Shown in pieces: positions 47,401-54,567 of a DNA stretch of 64,000 nt. Source of the DNA: Acidobacteria bacterium AB60 (lineage in GTDB: Bacteria > Acidobacteriota > Terriglobia > Terriglobales > Acidobacteriaceae); NCBI GenBank assembly GCA_008682415.1, contig VANK01000001.1, forward strand, positions 1,240,001-1,304,000. Reading direction: 5' to 3'. A model generated the notes under the pieces. That model was not told the DNA's origin. It saw only the letters and a list, made by a program, of their open reading frames with translations, and did not search any database. The position numbers and the translations under genes were made by a program. Position 1 is the stretch's first letter, and the number at the start of each line of letters is the position of its first letter.

Positions 47401-50400
47401 TCGGTAGTCAGCAGATTGCTAATGCTGCCGTCACGGAAACGAATGGTCATGGGGATCTGCTGAATGCCAGGCTCGCCCGCATCGCGCTTGCCGTTCTGAT
47501 TGAGATCGAGGAAGGCGGATTGGTTGAGTGTCGTAAACCAGCTGAACACCGCCACGTCGCCCATGGCCACCGTCTGCTTATCGGCGTTGCTCGGTACCGT
47601 CACTGCCTTGTAGGCGATAATCTGATCCAGCCACTGATCGAAGACCACCAGCGAGTACGTTCCGGGCGGTATGTTGGCAAGCGTGAACTCGCCGGTAGTG
47701 GGATCGCACTCAGCGAACGCCACGTCCGCGGCCTGGCCGGCGCCGGAGTTGAGGCCGACGTAGCACTGCGTAAAGTTGAGAGCGTCGCGGGTGCCGCTAT
47801 CCCACAGGTTGATCTTTGGCGGCCGATCCATATGCAGGTTCGTCACCTTGCCCGTGATCGTATTCGTGCCGCCCAGTTTCGCGTTTACCTCTTTGATGTG
47901 ATCCGGATTCAAGAACCCTATGAAGGTGTGGAAGCCCGGAGAGCCGAACTCCTGGAAGTAGGCAGGCTCGCCAACCTTTGCGAAGGCGTCCTGATTGAAC
48001 GTGCCTTCCAGGGTCGAGACCTGGTACCACTTCTCGCCCTTGCCGTCGCGCACAGCGCCCGGGAATGCGGCTACGTCATAGCGCATAGCCATCAGATTCT
48101 TGACCAGCGCCATGCCCGCCAAAGGCGAGCCGTCCGGACAGGTGATAATCACGCCGGTTGGCGTACCCGGCGGCACAGAGCCGGGGCAATCGGGCTGACC
48201 GAGCAGCGCATTGCTGAGCGGCTGACCCGTCGCGTCGTAGAAGACCTGTCCGGCTGGATCGCCGGTGCTGGAGCGCACGTCGAAGATCTTGATGTCGAAT
48301 CCGCCAAGACCGGGTTCGCCTTCATCTTCGTCGCCGTTAGTGGGGTTGTTGTCTTCGAAGATAAAGATGCTCAACTGGGCCGGCGCCAGGGGCGACGGTT
48401 CCAGCTTAACGGTGACCGGAGCGCTTGCTCCCGTGAACTCGCTGCCACCCGTGGTGTGGGCGCTGCTGCTGGCGTCGCCAGGAAGAATGGAGATGTAATA
48501 CCGACTGTTAGGATCGCCCGGAGTGACGTTGGGGAGCTGGACCTGGTCAGGAGTGCTGTAGGGCTCGCGCGGCGCAGCCGCACCCATCACCGTCTGCGAA
48601 GCACCACAGCTGAGCGGGCCGGTGCAGCCGGTTGCAATGAGGGGCATGTAGCTCTTGTGAAAATTGGTGCCGAGGCTCTGCGGCGGGTTTCCGGCCGGGC
48701 CGGCCGATTCCGTCGTATCCCGGGGCCATGTCACATCCTGCTCAATCGTCCACTTGTAATCCAGCGGCGTAGGCAGGCTGGCCAGGCTCTTCGCATCCAC
48801 CAGCGACACGACGGGCCCGTTGCCGGCGGGGAAGTTGAGAGTGATTGTTCCTGAAGCCGTCTGGCCCTGGGCGTTGGTAGCGGTATAGGGGAAGCTGAAG
48901 ACTGCAGCGCCGGCCGCATTGGAGCTAGCGGTGAGGGAGCCGTCGGCGTTGAGCGTAACAGTGGCGATGGCCCCATTCGCAGAAAGAGTGAAGGTCTTGC
49001 CTGCAGTGAGCCCTGTTCCGCTCGGCGCAACGCTCAGCTTGTATCCCTGCGAGTCCGTAACGTGCGCAAGGATGCCGGGCGCGGAGACTTTCAGGAGCGA
49101 GCGCACATTGCTCTGAAAGGTCCAATCATTCGCGGTCAGAGTGCCAGACACTGCGGTGACGTTGAGGTTGACGGTTGCAACCATTGCATTGTTGCCGTTG
49201 CCGAAGTAGGTGAATGTGTCGTTCACCGGCGCGCCCAAAGGCGTATAGGTGAAGGTTCCGTCGGCTTTCAGAATCAACGCACCGTGCGAAGGCGAGGTGA
49301 GGAGCGCAGCCGTGTTGATGCCGATGTCATTGGCCAGGACGTTGTTCGAGAACGATGTGGCATTGTGCGGGAGCACGTACGTGTCGTCCACAACGTGCGG
49401 CGTCATGGCTCCTGCCAATCCCGCGCCCGCGACCGTACCGCCGTTGATAGAGAGGTAGGCCTGAATGCCGCCATCGGGACGGTTGCCATTTGAGAGGCTA
49501 AGCTGGCGATCGAAGATGGGGAAGACGGCCGGGGTGTAGGCGGCGGTGGTATTTGGGGCCGCGGGCGTCACCGCCGGGTGTACAAGCACCTCGATCGTCT
49601 TACTGGCTGTAAGGAGAAGCTCAGTCTGCACCTTGGGAACGCCCGGCAGCACGTTGCCATCTTCGGCGACGAGCGACATAGGCAAATTCAGGGTGGCGGG
49701 AATATGCGTGCGCAAGCCCGCGTTGGCAAAGCGCAGCAGGAGATTACTCGAGGCAGCGACACCGCCCGTCTGAAGGGTCGTCGGAGCGGTGCGATCGAAC
49801 GCGTGCCCATTCACGAGAAAGTAGAACGGGCGGTAGTCCACGGCCGGCGGATACTTCGTTTCGTCACCCTTGGCCAGATCCACGGCAGCATTCTGCTTCG
49901 GATCGATTTCGCTGAGCAGCACTACCTGGTCCGCGTCATAAGGTAAATCGGCGAGAGCCGAGCCACCCGAGGGAAAAGCTCCGGGGTGAGATTTGCCTGG
50001 AGTAAAGGGAGAGGCGGTTGGCTCGTTGGTCACAACCAGCACGCCGTAGAGGCCCATGGGCTCCTGGATGGATGGGTGCGTTCCGGTTTCGTACAGGTAC
50101 GTACCGGGGCGGAGGTTGGACCAGGTATAAACTGCGGTGCCTCCGTTGGCGGCAGTTTCCGTGCCAAAGGACTGCACCCGTTGCGGCTGAGCAGGCGGAC
50201 TAAAGGTTCCGTTGCTCGACGCAGGCCAAGTGGTGAGGGACTGGCCCGGGTGCGCCGGGCTATCGGTTTTGGTTGGCGTGCCCAGTCCGCCGCCCCACTG
50301 CCCCAATATGGTGATGGATGTGGGTGTCGGCAGGTTATTGGTGAGTTCGATCTCAAGGGGGCCTGGTTTGACCACGATGGTGGGACCGGGAGCCCAATTG

Positions 50401-50615
50401 GCCGGCGTGGCGCTGCATGGATCGGGGTTGAGACCGCTGCTGGTGCACACATAGCCCCACATGGGGATGGTCTTGCCATCCGGCATGGTGGTCGAAGTCG
50501 GCTGCGCGGCAATCGCAATCTTCGGCGCGGCGGTTCCGGTCAGATCGACTGTCTGGGCAGAACCGGTCGCGGCGGCCATCAAAAGGGTCGCAAAGGCAAA
50601 AAAAAGCTTCTTCAT
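41481..50615 (-). CDS. giant exported multidomain protein: degenerate multicopper-oxidase domain, SdrD/Cna-B modules, beta-helix, ASH repeats
   Basis: The ATG at 50615 (GAGAGA upstream) gives about 3044 residues; GTG 50627 is an alternative. Order, with rough residues: signal peptide (1-22); two cupredoxin-like domains (25-400) homologous to the adjacent oxidase but without copper ligands (GTYLYETGTHPSIQEPMG in place of YHSH, RTHIPATLNL in place of HPFHHHG); Ig/VCBS-like modules (410-600); SdrD/Cna-B-like modules (FLDLNQNGKRDAGEPGI near 1030, YVVEVVPPSGYEI near 1345); an IPT-like domain (near 1680); a right-handed parallel beta-helix (1745-2250, many N-N-x-I/V turns); a choice-of-anchor Q element (DIDGQHRPIGGAYDIGADEY, near 2430); and six ASH/choice-of-anchor-D repeats to the end. 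No sortase motif or membrane anchor is seen. It lies 47 bases after the second oxidase gene. Confidence 0.88.
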   Translation of the reverse strand: MKKLFFAFATLLMAAATGSAQTVDLTGTAAPKIAIAAQPTSTTMPDGKTIPMWGYVCTSSGLNPDPCSATPANWAPGPTIVVKPGPLEIELTNNLPTPTSITILGQWGGGLGTPTKTDSPAHPGQSLTTWPASSNGTFSPPAQPQRVQSFGTETAANGGTAVYTWSNLRPGTYLYETGTHPSIQEPMGLYGVLVVTNEPTASPFTPGKSHPGAFPSGGSALADLPYDADQVVLLSEIDPKQNAAVDLAKGDETKYPPAVDYRPFYFLVNGHAFDRTAPTTLQTGGVAASSNLLLRFANAGLRTHIPATLNLPMSLVAEDGNVLPGVPKVQTELLLTASKTIEVLVHPAVTPAAPNTTAAYTPAVFPIFDRQLSLSNGNRPDGGIQAYLSINGGTVAGAGLAGAMTPHVVDDTYVLPHNATSFSNNVLANDIGINTAALLTSPSHGALILKADGTFTYTPLGAPVNDTFTYFGNGNNAMVATVNLNVTAVSGTLTANDWTFQSNVRSLLKVSAPGILAHVTDSQGYKLSVAPSGTGLTAGKTFTLSANGAIATVTLNADGSLTASSNAAGAAVFSFPYTATNAQGQTASGTITLNFPAGNGPVVSLVDAKSLASLPTPLDYKWTIEQDVTWPRDTTESAGPAGNPPQSLGTNFHKSYMPLIATGCTGPLSCGASQTVMGAAAPREPYSTPDQVQLPNVTPGDPNSRYYISILPGDASSSAHTTGGSEFTGASAPVTVKLEPSPLAPAQLSIFIFEDNNPTNGDEDEGEPGLGGFDIKIFDVRSSTGDPAGQVFYDATGQPLSNALLGQPDCPGSVPPGTPTGVIITCPDGSPLAGMALVKNLMAMRYDVAAFPGAVRDGKGEKWYQVSTLEGTFNQDAFAKVGEPAYFQEFGSPGFHTFIGFLNPDHIKEVNAKLGGTNTITGKVTNLHMDRPPKINLWDSGTRDALNFTQCYVGLNSGAGQAADVAFAECDPTTGEFTLANIPPGTYSLVVFDQWLDQIIAYKAVTVPSNADKQTVAMGDVAVFSWFTTLNQSAFLDLNQNGKRDAGEPGIQQIPMTIRFRDGSISNLLTTDSDGMAPFQQLFPLFNWYVAESDTTRFKGTKVGVAVDNGGPVNCSSNTAQNTGAGAALPNFCNPSNPYSTLYNGILNPQPNAADPQGTGPRYDDGSILYEGMQGFISQVNNIDWGKTPYVAGETGGIQGMVYYASTRGFDDPRLEVQFSWEPAVPRVPVNLYQETTNPDGTTSLKLIDSTTTSSWDDNVPNMHCPGQDPSDPFVQFTIGSNQVDKCYDGMHNFNQIQPAQYDGRYTFPSANCTICKPSPANNNPALNPNNLTYPNVLPAGKYVVEVVPPSGYEIVKEEDKNILMGDAWIAPVAQQFGSLTNLFILPDQATLDASFIPSQKFALPPCVGETHIVPDYLNLFPDIQQVAPFAGQSRNLCNRKEVLLQDQSQANADFQVFTPAPIAAHFTGMMLNDAAAEFNQVSPSFGEKEALPNAPVSIKDFNGIEIQRVYTDKWGQFNGLTPSTWDANVPNPSGYSPNMLITCMNDPGPILDPAGSGKMVTDPMYNPMYSNFCYTWPFMPGITTYLDTPVLPVAAFAAKYNPVDCAYPTGTPAVKEVDGNGKWGPYLDKAKTMTLTIYSLGKALIPNPDYSGPQNFTGAANAAQKLVTRDFGFGATKGTIMLGNTAISPANVFWSDGVITVTVPSTFATGAYELGITRGDNGVKSVDTVTITIDDSTKPGYRVPIYVSPSNAATDTGLATPIQDAIDAANPGDLILLQAGNYPELVIMWKPVRLQGVGAPSVTINATKYPTQKLENWRAKINALFGIDAQGNQTLPAIVDPLPGQEVTGGVIQLEPSVLSTEEGAGITVLGKQDAAAGFFGRTTYGPNSYSNHASRIDGLSVTGGDSGGGIYVNGWATNLEISNNRVFGNAGTYNGGIRIGQPYLEGLVGEGPYNYDSNVKIHHNAVTTNGTVEANAAAGATAASSAGAGGGISICTGTDNYLVNYNFICGNFSSGDGGGLAHFGLSLNGVIANNKILFNQSYSQTSATNGGGLAIEGEPPTGTALTLGTGNVTVDSNVIQGNFAQGGSGGGIRLQYVNGSEVSRFTAGFKVTLTNNMVVNNVAGWAGGGIALADATNTSIINNTISSNDSTGIAGAVIGANAGPMTGTPSPAGISSDYTTPALLSAYGASNPGARPVQQPGQTNQQYQQQLARWNAAENAYLARAVSIPASLLNNIIWQNRSFFFDGSSGTGKLCSSNNVADSGKNCTVLPDNPTYACSLNGSKYWDLGVIGDLSPTSTFASLKPSYSVLTDVTLYPNAHNVATAPGLAKQYCNGPRTQFGQYWEPQQPFLPSPNISVSATLDEAGNFVSLSYGPLSQTDANGVSFGDYHLAAAAGSAFNAGNVGSFLTGFAPASDIDGQHRPIGGAYDIGADEYSGTGSGLVIAPASLVFAPQLLNTSSGAQVVTVTNNGTAAVAVTPAITGSLAFAVQNTSTCSGNLAVGNSCIINVVFTPASTNGLAASLNIAGQSVALSGSVPAAGLVISPSAVDFGGVALNTTSAPTVITITNTGATGTTVGIGQIAAPFARTSSTCGFNLGAQASCTLSITFAPGNSTGQRNQTFTVTDGAGHQQSVSLAGHGVLPQLYVTPGSLAFGNVPVNTTSGPLSVTVANTGTTALTVNSLAFSSPQYTAAAGSTCAAQQILNGGSTCVLNVTFHPAPTGFGTATLTVTSSAGSQVVSLTGTRVNGTITASPNQLSFGSVLLNTASAPQSVTLQNVGTTAQRLTLAASNGFAFTGCQGQTLNAGGTCIAGVTFAPGNFPQNRTGALTVNNVPLVSLSGTGSTVSVAPAALSFGTQPIFAATAPKTLTIVNSSRNAIPVNGLAFSGDNPDAFSIARGGTCRFNIPANGQCTLQVAFTPNATGQLAATLTIAGQTVSLTGSGSYLVVSPAALSFTAAAGGTPVAQSVLVTNKGNTAATGITPVSSNPLFTTTSDCINLVSGATCTVAVTFTTPAAPGTSTGTLTIGYDQSSSPVVVSLNGVAR

Positions 50616-50662
50616 GAGATCTCTCACGGTGTTGTTAGCGCGGTTTGTGTCTTAGGAATGCG

Positions 50663-52168
50663 TTACTGGGTCTCGTCGATGGCGGAGGCGCACCCTGACT
50701 TAGCCACCCGGCAGGGGGCATCGATGATCAGCATCATCATCATTCCTCCGGGGAACACGTCATTGGTGGTGATCTCGCGTTCGTCGTGGGAGTGCCACAT
50801 ATACGCGTAGCCCGCCCCGGGGTTCACGCCGTCCGATCCTGGAGGGAGGCCAGGGCCGCCGTCGCCCAGATACGGCGAGCCGCCGTACCAGAGTCCGTTC
50901 GCCACGATGTTCGGATCGGCCTGCGTGATGGGGAATGGCTTACCGTGATCGGGGCAGTACTCATAGGTTGCCGTATCGAAGGGCATCGTCGACGAGATGG
51001 GGGTGCAGGTGTGCGCAACGTTGGGCCCATAGACGTCCCAGTTCAGGCCCTGTCCTGTCCAGGTAAAGATGCCATCCAGAGACTGGCCCGAGACCGTGGG
51101 CACAGTAAAGACGAGCGGACCTGCGAGGCTGGTTCCATCGGGAGCGAGCAGAAGATTGCCGTCCCGCGCCAGCACGCGGATGTGGTTGCCGTGATGATGG
51201 AAGGGATGCTGCAGGCGTCCCTGGCCGATGACCCGCATCAGTACCTTCTCGCCGGGGTGCATGTGAGGGTTGCCGTTGTAGGGCTGATTCGGATAGGCCA
51301 TTGAATACGAGGCATCCATGTCATCGGGCATCGAACGCCCGTTCACGAGAAAGTAGCTCGGGAGATACGGCTCGGTCTCGACGGCGATGGAAGGTGCGTT
51401 GGCCTGCACCTGTGCCTCCACCTGCTGGTGGACAGCGAGCTTCATCTCAGAGAACTGAAACAGGTACTCGCGATCGAAGCAGGAGAGTGCGTGATCGTAC
51501 GCGGCACCAGGGTAGCCGGGTGAATCGAGCGCCTGGGGGACGCTTGCGGCACAACCAAGCTGGGCGGGCGTCTTTGCCGGATAGACGATGATGGCGCCAA
51601 ACAGGCCCATCTCGATCTGCAGGTCGGGACGGCTGCCGCTGTAGTAGGCATAGGTCCCTGGCTTGGTTGCCGTGAAGGTGTAGCTCACGGCGGTGCCCGG
51701 AACCGTCACGTTTTGTAAATTGACGGTGGTGGGCGTGGCTTCAGCGGCGAGGACGCCGGGAACGCCTCCTGTGGAGTTCACGGAAAATCCCGGAAAGACC
51801 ATTGAGGTGTTGCCGGCCGATGCGGGCAGCATGTTCGTGAGGTTCACAGTGACGGTGTCCCCCTCGCCGACGATCAGCGTGGGACCGGGTATCTGGATGT
51901 TGGGGCACGTTCCTGCGAAAGGAACGAAGCCGGGGTTGGAGCCTACGGAGCAGCTGTAGCCCCACGAGTAGATCATGGCGCCGTCGGGCTGCGAGATGTA
52001 GTCAGCCTTGGCGGTCAGGTTGAAGGTCAGGGACTTACCGGGTGTGCGATCCCCAATTCCCGGCACTGCGGCTCTAGCCGACGGCACAATTACCGCCATC
52101 AGCATGACTGCGAAGATCGCGATACCTCGCGTTTTCGTCATTTTCATTGTCAACACCATGCGATCCAT
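50663..52168 (-). CDS. exported cupredoxin protein carrying the type-2/3 His motifs of a multicopper oxidase
   Basis: The ATG at 52168 follows GAGGAG, with only 9 bases after the upstream gene. The 501-residue product has a signal peptide to about residue 33 (PSARA). The first cupredoxin (45-200) has lost its ligands: KPGTYAYYSGSRPDLQIEMG takes the place of the WYHSH motif. The second carries HPFHHHGNH (residues 321-329) and YMWHSHDERE (H459, H461). The Cys of the type-1 site is replaced by Ser460, so this protein alone cannot hold type-1 copper. The upstream gene encodes the missing half. It is probably periplasmic or extracellular, and its substrate is unknown. Confidence 0.85.
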   Translation of the reverse strand: MDRMVLTMKMTKTRGIAIFAVMLMAVIVPSARAAVPGIGDRTPGKSLTFNLTAKADYISQPDGAMIYSWGYSCSVGSNPGFVPFAGTCPNIQIPGPTLIVGEGDTVTVNLTNMLPASAGNTSMVFPGFSVNSTGGVPGVLAAEATPTTVNLQNVTVPGTAVSYTFTATKPGTYAYYSGSRPDLQIEMGLFGAIIVYPAKTPAQLGCAASVPQALDSPGYPGAAYDHALSCFDREYLFQFSEMKLAVHQQVEAQVQANAPSIAVETEPYLPSYFLVNGRSMPDDMDASYSMAYPNQPYNGNPHMHPGEKVLMRVIGQGRLQHPFHHHGNHIRVLARDGNLLLAPDGTSLAGPLVFTVPTVSGQSLDGIFTWTGQGLNWDVYGPNVAHTCTPISSTMPFDTATYEYCPDHGKPFPITQADPNIVANGLWYGGSPYLGDGGPGLPPGSDGVNPGAGYAYMWHSHDEREITTNDVFPGGMMMMLIIDAPCRVAKSGCASAIDETQ

Positions 52169-52177
52169 CGCGTCTCC

Positions 52178-53599
52178 TCACTTCACGACGATTTCGGTCA
52201 TCATGCCGCCGAAGTTTTCATTGAAATTCGACAGATGATCGAGGTTAGAGCTGTAGAGGAAGTAAGTGCCTGGGGGAACATCGGTCGCGTCAAGGATCAC
52301 GTCCGCTGATTCGCCTCCGCCCAGCGTGACGGAGTTGGTCAGGTAGGTCATATCATTGCCGGCCATGTCGCGAAGAAGACGCGCATCGATACCGACTACG
52401 CGCATGGGGATTCCCACCGTAGCGAGAGTGGTGAACTCGGTCACGCTGAGGTCGGAAAGGCGCAGCAGGGCGCGAGTCTGGCCGGCGCTCTTGTTGATTG
52501 TGATCAACGTCGGCAAGGGCTGGCTGGGGCGCGACTGGCCGTCGGAACCCTCGGTTTCCATGGGCCCCGCACTCACGGTGTCCGGATAACCGCGGCCGCT
52601 CAGCAGGAAGTACTTGTCTTTCATGCCGGCGAAGCTCTCAGGATTGAAAGTGGTGCCTACGTAGTGGAAGAAGGGATCGAAACCCATCATCTGTACGGGG
52701 AACTCGACGTCGTAGCGGGTAGAGCCATCACCATCGTTGTACGCGTAGAGATTCCCGCGCACCTCGCTGGGATTTGCAGGCACGGGTGTCTGCCCAGTGC
52801 AGAGGATGTCAGAACAGCCGATTCCGGATGTCGCTCCGGGGGCCTTGGCATTCTCGGTCTGCAGGATAGAGGCCAGGGATTTGCCGGCGAACGAGGGATC
52901 GGATTGAAGGCGATTTTGGCGAGGTCGTACGTACAGTTGTCCGACCATGCCCATTTGCAGGTGCTCAGGCGGCGTGATGTGGCAGTGCCAGAAGTAGGTT
53001 CCAGCGTCCGGGGCGGTGTAGTAGTAAGTGAAGCTGCCGCCGATATTGATGGCCACCGATGCATCCGGCACTCCATCGAAGTACGATGAGGCGTTGGGAT
53101 AGCCGTGGAAGTGCACGGTGTGCTGCTCGAAGAGATCGGGCCGCATGATCATGCCCACGTTGGAGAGAGTCAGGAACAACTCATCGTCTTCGTCCATCGA
53201 GATGAGCGGCGCCGGAGCATTGGCGTTCAACACGCCCACGTTCATCATGTCAGCCGGCCTGACAAGTCCCGTAGCCGCATCGAGAAGGCCGACGGCGCCA
53301 TTAGGGTCTCCACCTCCCAGATTGAAGGTGGTGTTGGTCTCCGTGCCGGAAAGACCGCTCTTGATGTCGGCGAGGCCCGACAACGGACCGAAACCAAAAA
53401 GATAGATTTGCGTGCCGTCGGCCATGGTGGCGAAACCGTCGCCGCCCGAGACCTCCTGACATTTGATTCCCTTACCGGAGGGATGCAAGTTCGTTGTAGT
53501 TGGACACTGGACCCGGAAGGACTGAGCCTTCGCAGCAAGGAGTGACATGCCGAACAAAAGTGCACACAGTGCACAGCGGTGCGTGGATCTCAATTTCAT
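52178..53599 (-). CDS. exported cupredoxin protein carrying the type-1 copper site of a multicopper oxidase
   Basis: The ATG at 53599 starts a signal peptide (MKLRSTHRCALCALLFGMSL, cleaved after AKAQ); the longer frame to 53710 has no export signal. The 473-residue product has one ligand-rich cupredoxin. HTVHFHG (H160, H163, H165) matches the H-x-x-H-x-H-G motif. YFWHCHITPPEHLQMGM supplies H205, C206, H207, H213 and axial M218 of a type-1 site. A second cupredoxin near the C terminus (GTYFLYSSNLDHLSNFNENFGG) lacks ligands. The next gene starts 9 bases downstream and supplies the complementary His motifs. It is the first gene of the operon, under two inverted repeats. Confidence 0.87.
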   Translation of the reverse strand: MKLRSTHRCALCALLFGMSLLAAKAQSFRVQCPTTTNLHPSGKGIKCQEVSGGDGFATMADGTQIYLFGFGPLSGLADIKSGLSGTETNTTFNLGGGDPNGAVGLLDAATGLVRPADMMNVGVLNANAPAPLISMDEDDELFLTLSNVGMIMRPDLFEQHTVHFHGYPNASSYFDGVPDASVAINIGGSFTYYYTAPDAGTYFWHCHITPPEHLQMGMVGQLYVRPRQNRLQSDPSFAGKSLASILQTENAKAPGATSGIGCSDILCTGQTPVPANPSEVRGNLYAYNDGDGSTRYDVEFPVQMMGFDPFFHYVGTTFNPESFAGMKDKYFLLSGRGYPDTVSAGPMETEGSDGQSRPSQPLPTLITINKSAGQTRALLRLSDLSVTEFTTLATVGIPMRVVGIDARLLRDMAGNDMTYLTNSVTLGGGESADVILDATDVPPGTYFLYSSNLDHLSNFNENFGGMMTEIVVK

Positions 53600-53753
53600 T
53601 TGATCTCCGGACGACGCACCATCCCCATCCAGGCAGATGCCCGCGTCGCGCTCAGTAGTCAGCAAAGAAGGAAGCGAGGGACAGAAGCGGTCCCAGGAAG
53701 CAGCGCGCAAGTCACTTGGGAAGGGGGCCCGTAACCAGCCGCATAGACAGTAT

Positions 53754-53822
53754 GTAAAACAATTTTTACTAGTGATTGACTGAGGTCAAACGGGGGCAAT
53801 TATGACGTAAACGTAATTTTAC
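53754..53822 (-). promoter_or_regulatory. paired inverted repeats upstream of the copper-oxidase operon
   Basis: Two 16-bp palindromes lie 53 bases apart: GTAAAACAATTTTTAC (53754-53769) and GTAAACGTAATTTTAC (53807-53822). They agree at 12 of 16 positions with conserved arms GTAAA and TTTAC. The spacing is about five helical turns, so one dimeric regulator could bind both on the same face. The surrounding 250 bases are AT-rich against the neighbouring genes. No regulator gene is adjacent. Confidence 0.55.
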
Positions 53823-54007
53823 ACGCCTCTAACCAAATGATTGTGCGTAACTTAGGGCGATATCGAGGATCGCTGGAGATGTCGGAAGGCATCTTTTGGT
53901 TGCATGAGTGGATTGAATTTAAGCAACATTCGACCCGTAGGGTCAGCTCTGAGTGTTTGCGAGTGGCAAGTCGGGCAATGGCCTGAACCCTTCAAAAGTA
54001 CGTCAGA

Positions 54008-54424
54008 CTATCCGTTTTCGACACGCGACTTGGTGTCCGAGTATGCCGATTCAATGAGGGTGCACAGCGCTATCGTGTCTGCGGCTGTCCCCGGCTTGAT
54101 CTTGACGTGGCGCATGAACTTCCCGGAGCCTTCGAGAAGGCCGGCTGGATCCCGAAGAGCCGAACCTTGAAAGAAACCGACGTTCACGTGTGCGGTAAAG
54201 ACATTCACGTAGGCGAAGGCCGCATCACCCAGGCAGGCGGTCGGACAACCGTCGTGGAGGAGTTCGCAGACTTCATCGCCGCAGTCGCGGATGACCTGAA
54301 ACCAACGACGTGCGATGATCCCCAATTCGCCCTTATCCCTGTTCAACCAGGTGTCGACAGACGGATTGCGCCGGATGGCGCCGGGAAATCGCATAAGCTC
54401 GTTTCGTATCATCGCGTCGATCAA
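54008..54424 (-). CDS. DUF1801 domain-containing protein
   Basis: The 138-residue product ends the way DUF1801/YdhG-like proteins do: HVNVGFFQGSALRDPAGLLEGSGKFMRHVKI, shown here in family terms as FFQGS, LLEGSGK and RHVK. The fold is a small alpha/beta domain related to cyclophilin-like YjbR neighbours; the function is unknown. It has no export signal. It is on the same strand as the copper-oxidase operon, 408 bases upstream of its first start, but the intervening AT-rich regulatory region makes a separate transcript more likely. Confidence 0.75.
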   Translation of the reverse strand: MIDAMIRNELMRFPGAIRRNPSVDTWLNRDKGELGIIARRWFQVIRDCGDEVCELLHDGCPTACLGDAAFAYVNVFTAHVNVGFFQGSALRDPAGLLEGSGKFMRHVKIKPGTAADTIALCTLIESAYSDTKSRVENG

Positions 54425-54567
54425 AAAAGGGACTAGGTCAGCCGCGGAAACCGCGCGCGGATACCCTTGGCTTCAGCTTAGCGTCTCTTTGTGGTCGGGG
54501 AGTCGATAAGATGGCAGTCTGCACCCCTGAGCGTGAGGTTCGAGTGTCTAAAGGTCGACGGGCGACG

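Noticed and set aside
50663-53599. Assignment of the copper oxidases as manganese oxidases or laccases
   Set aside because: The motifs show a multicopper oxidase, but nothing in the sequence fixes the substrate.
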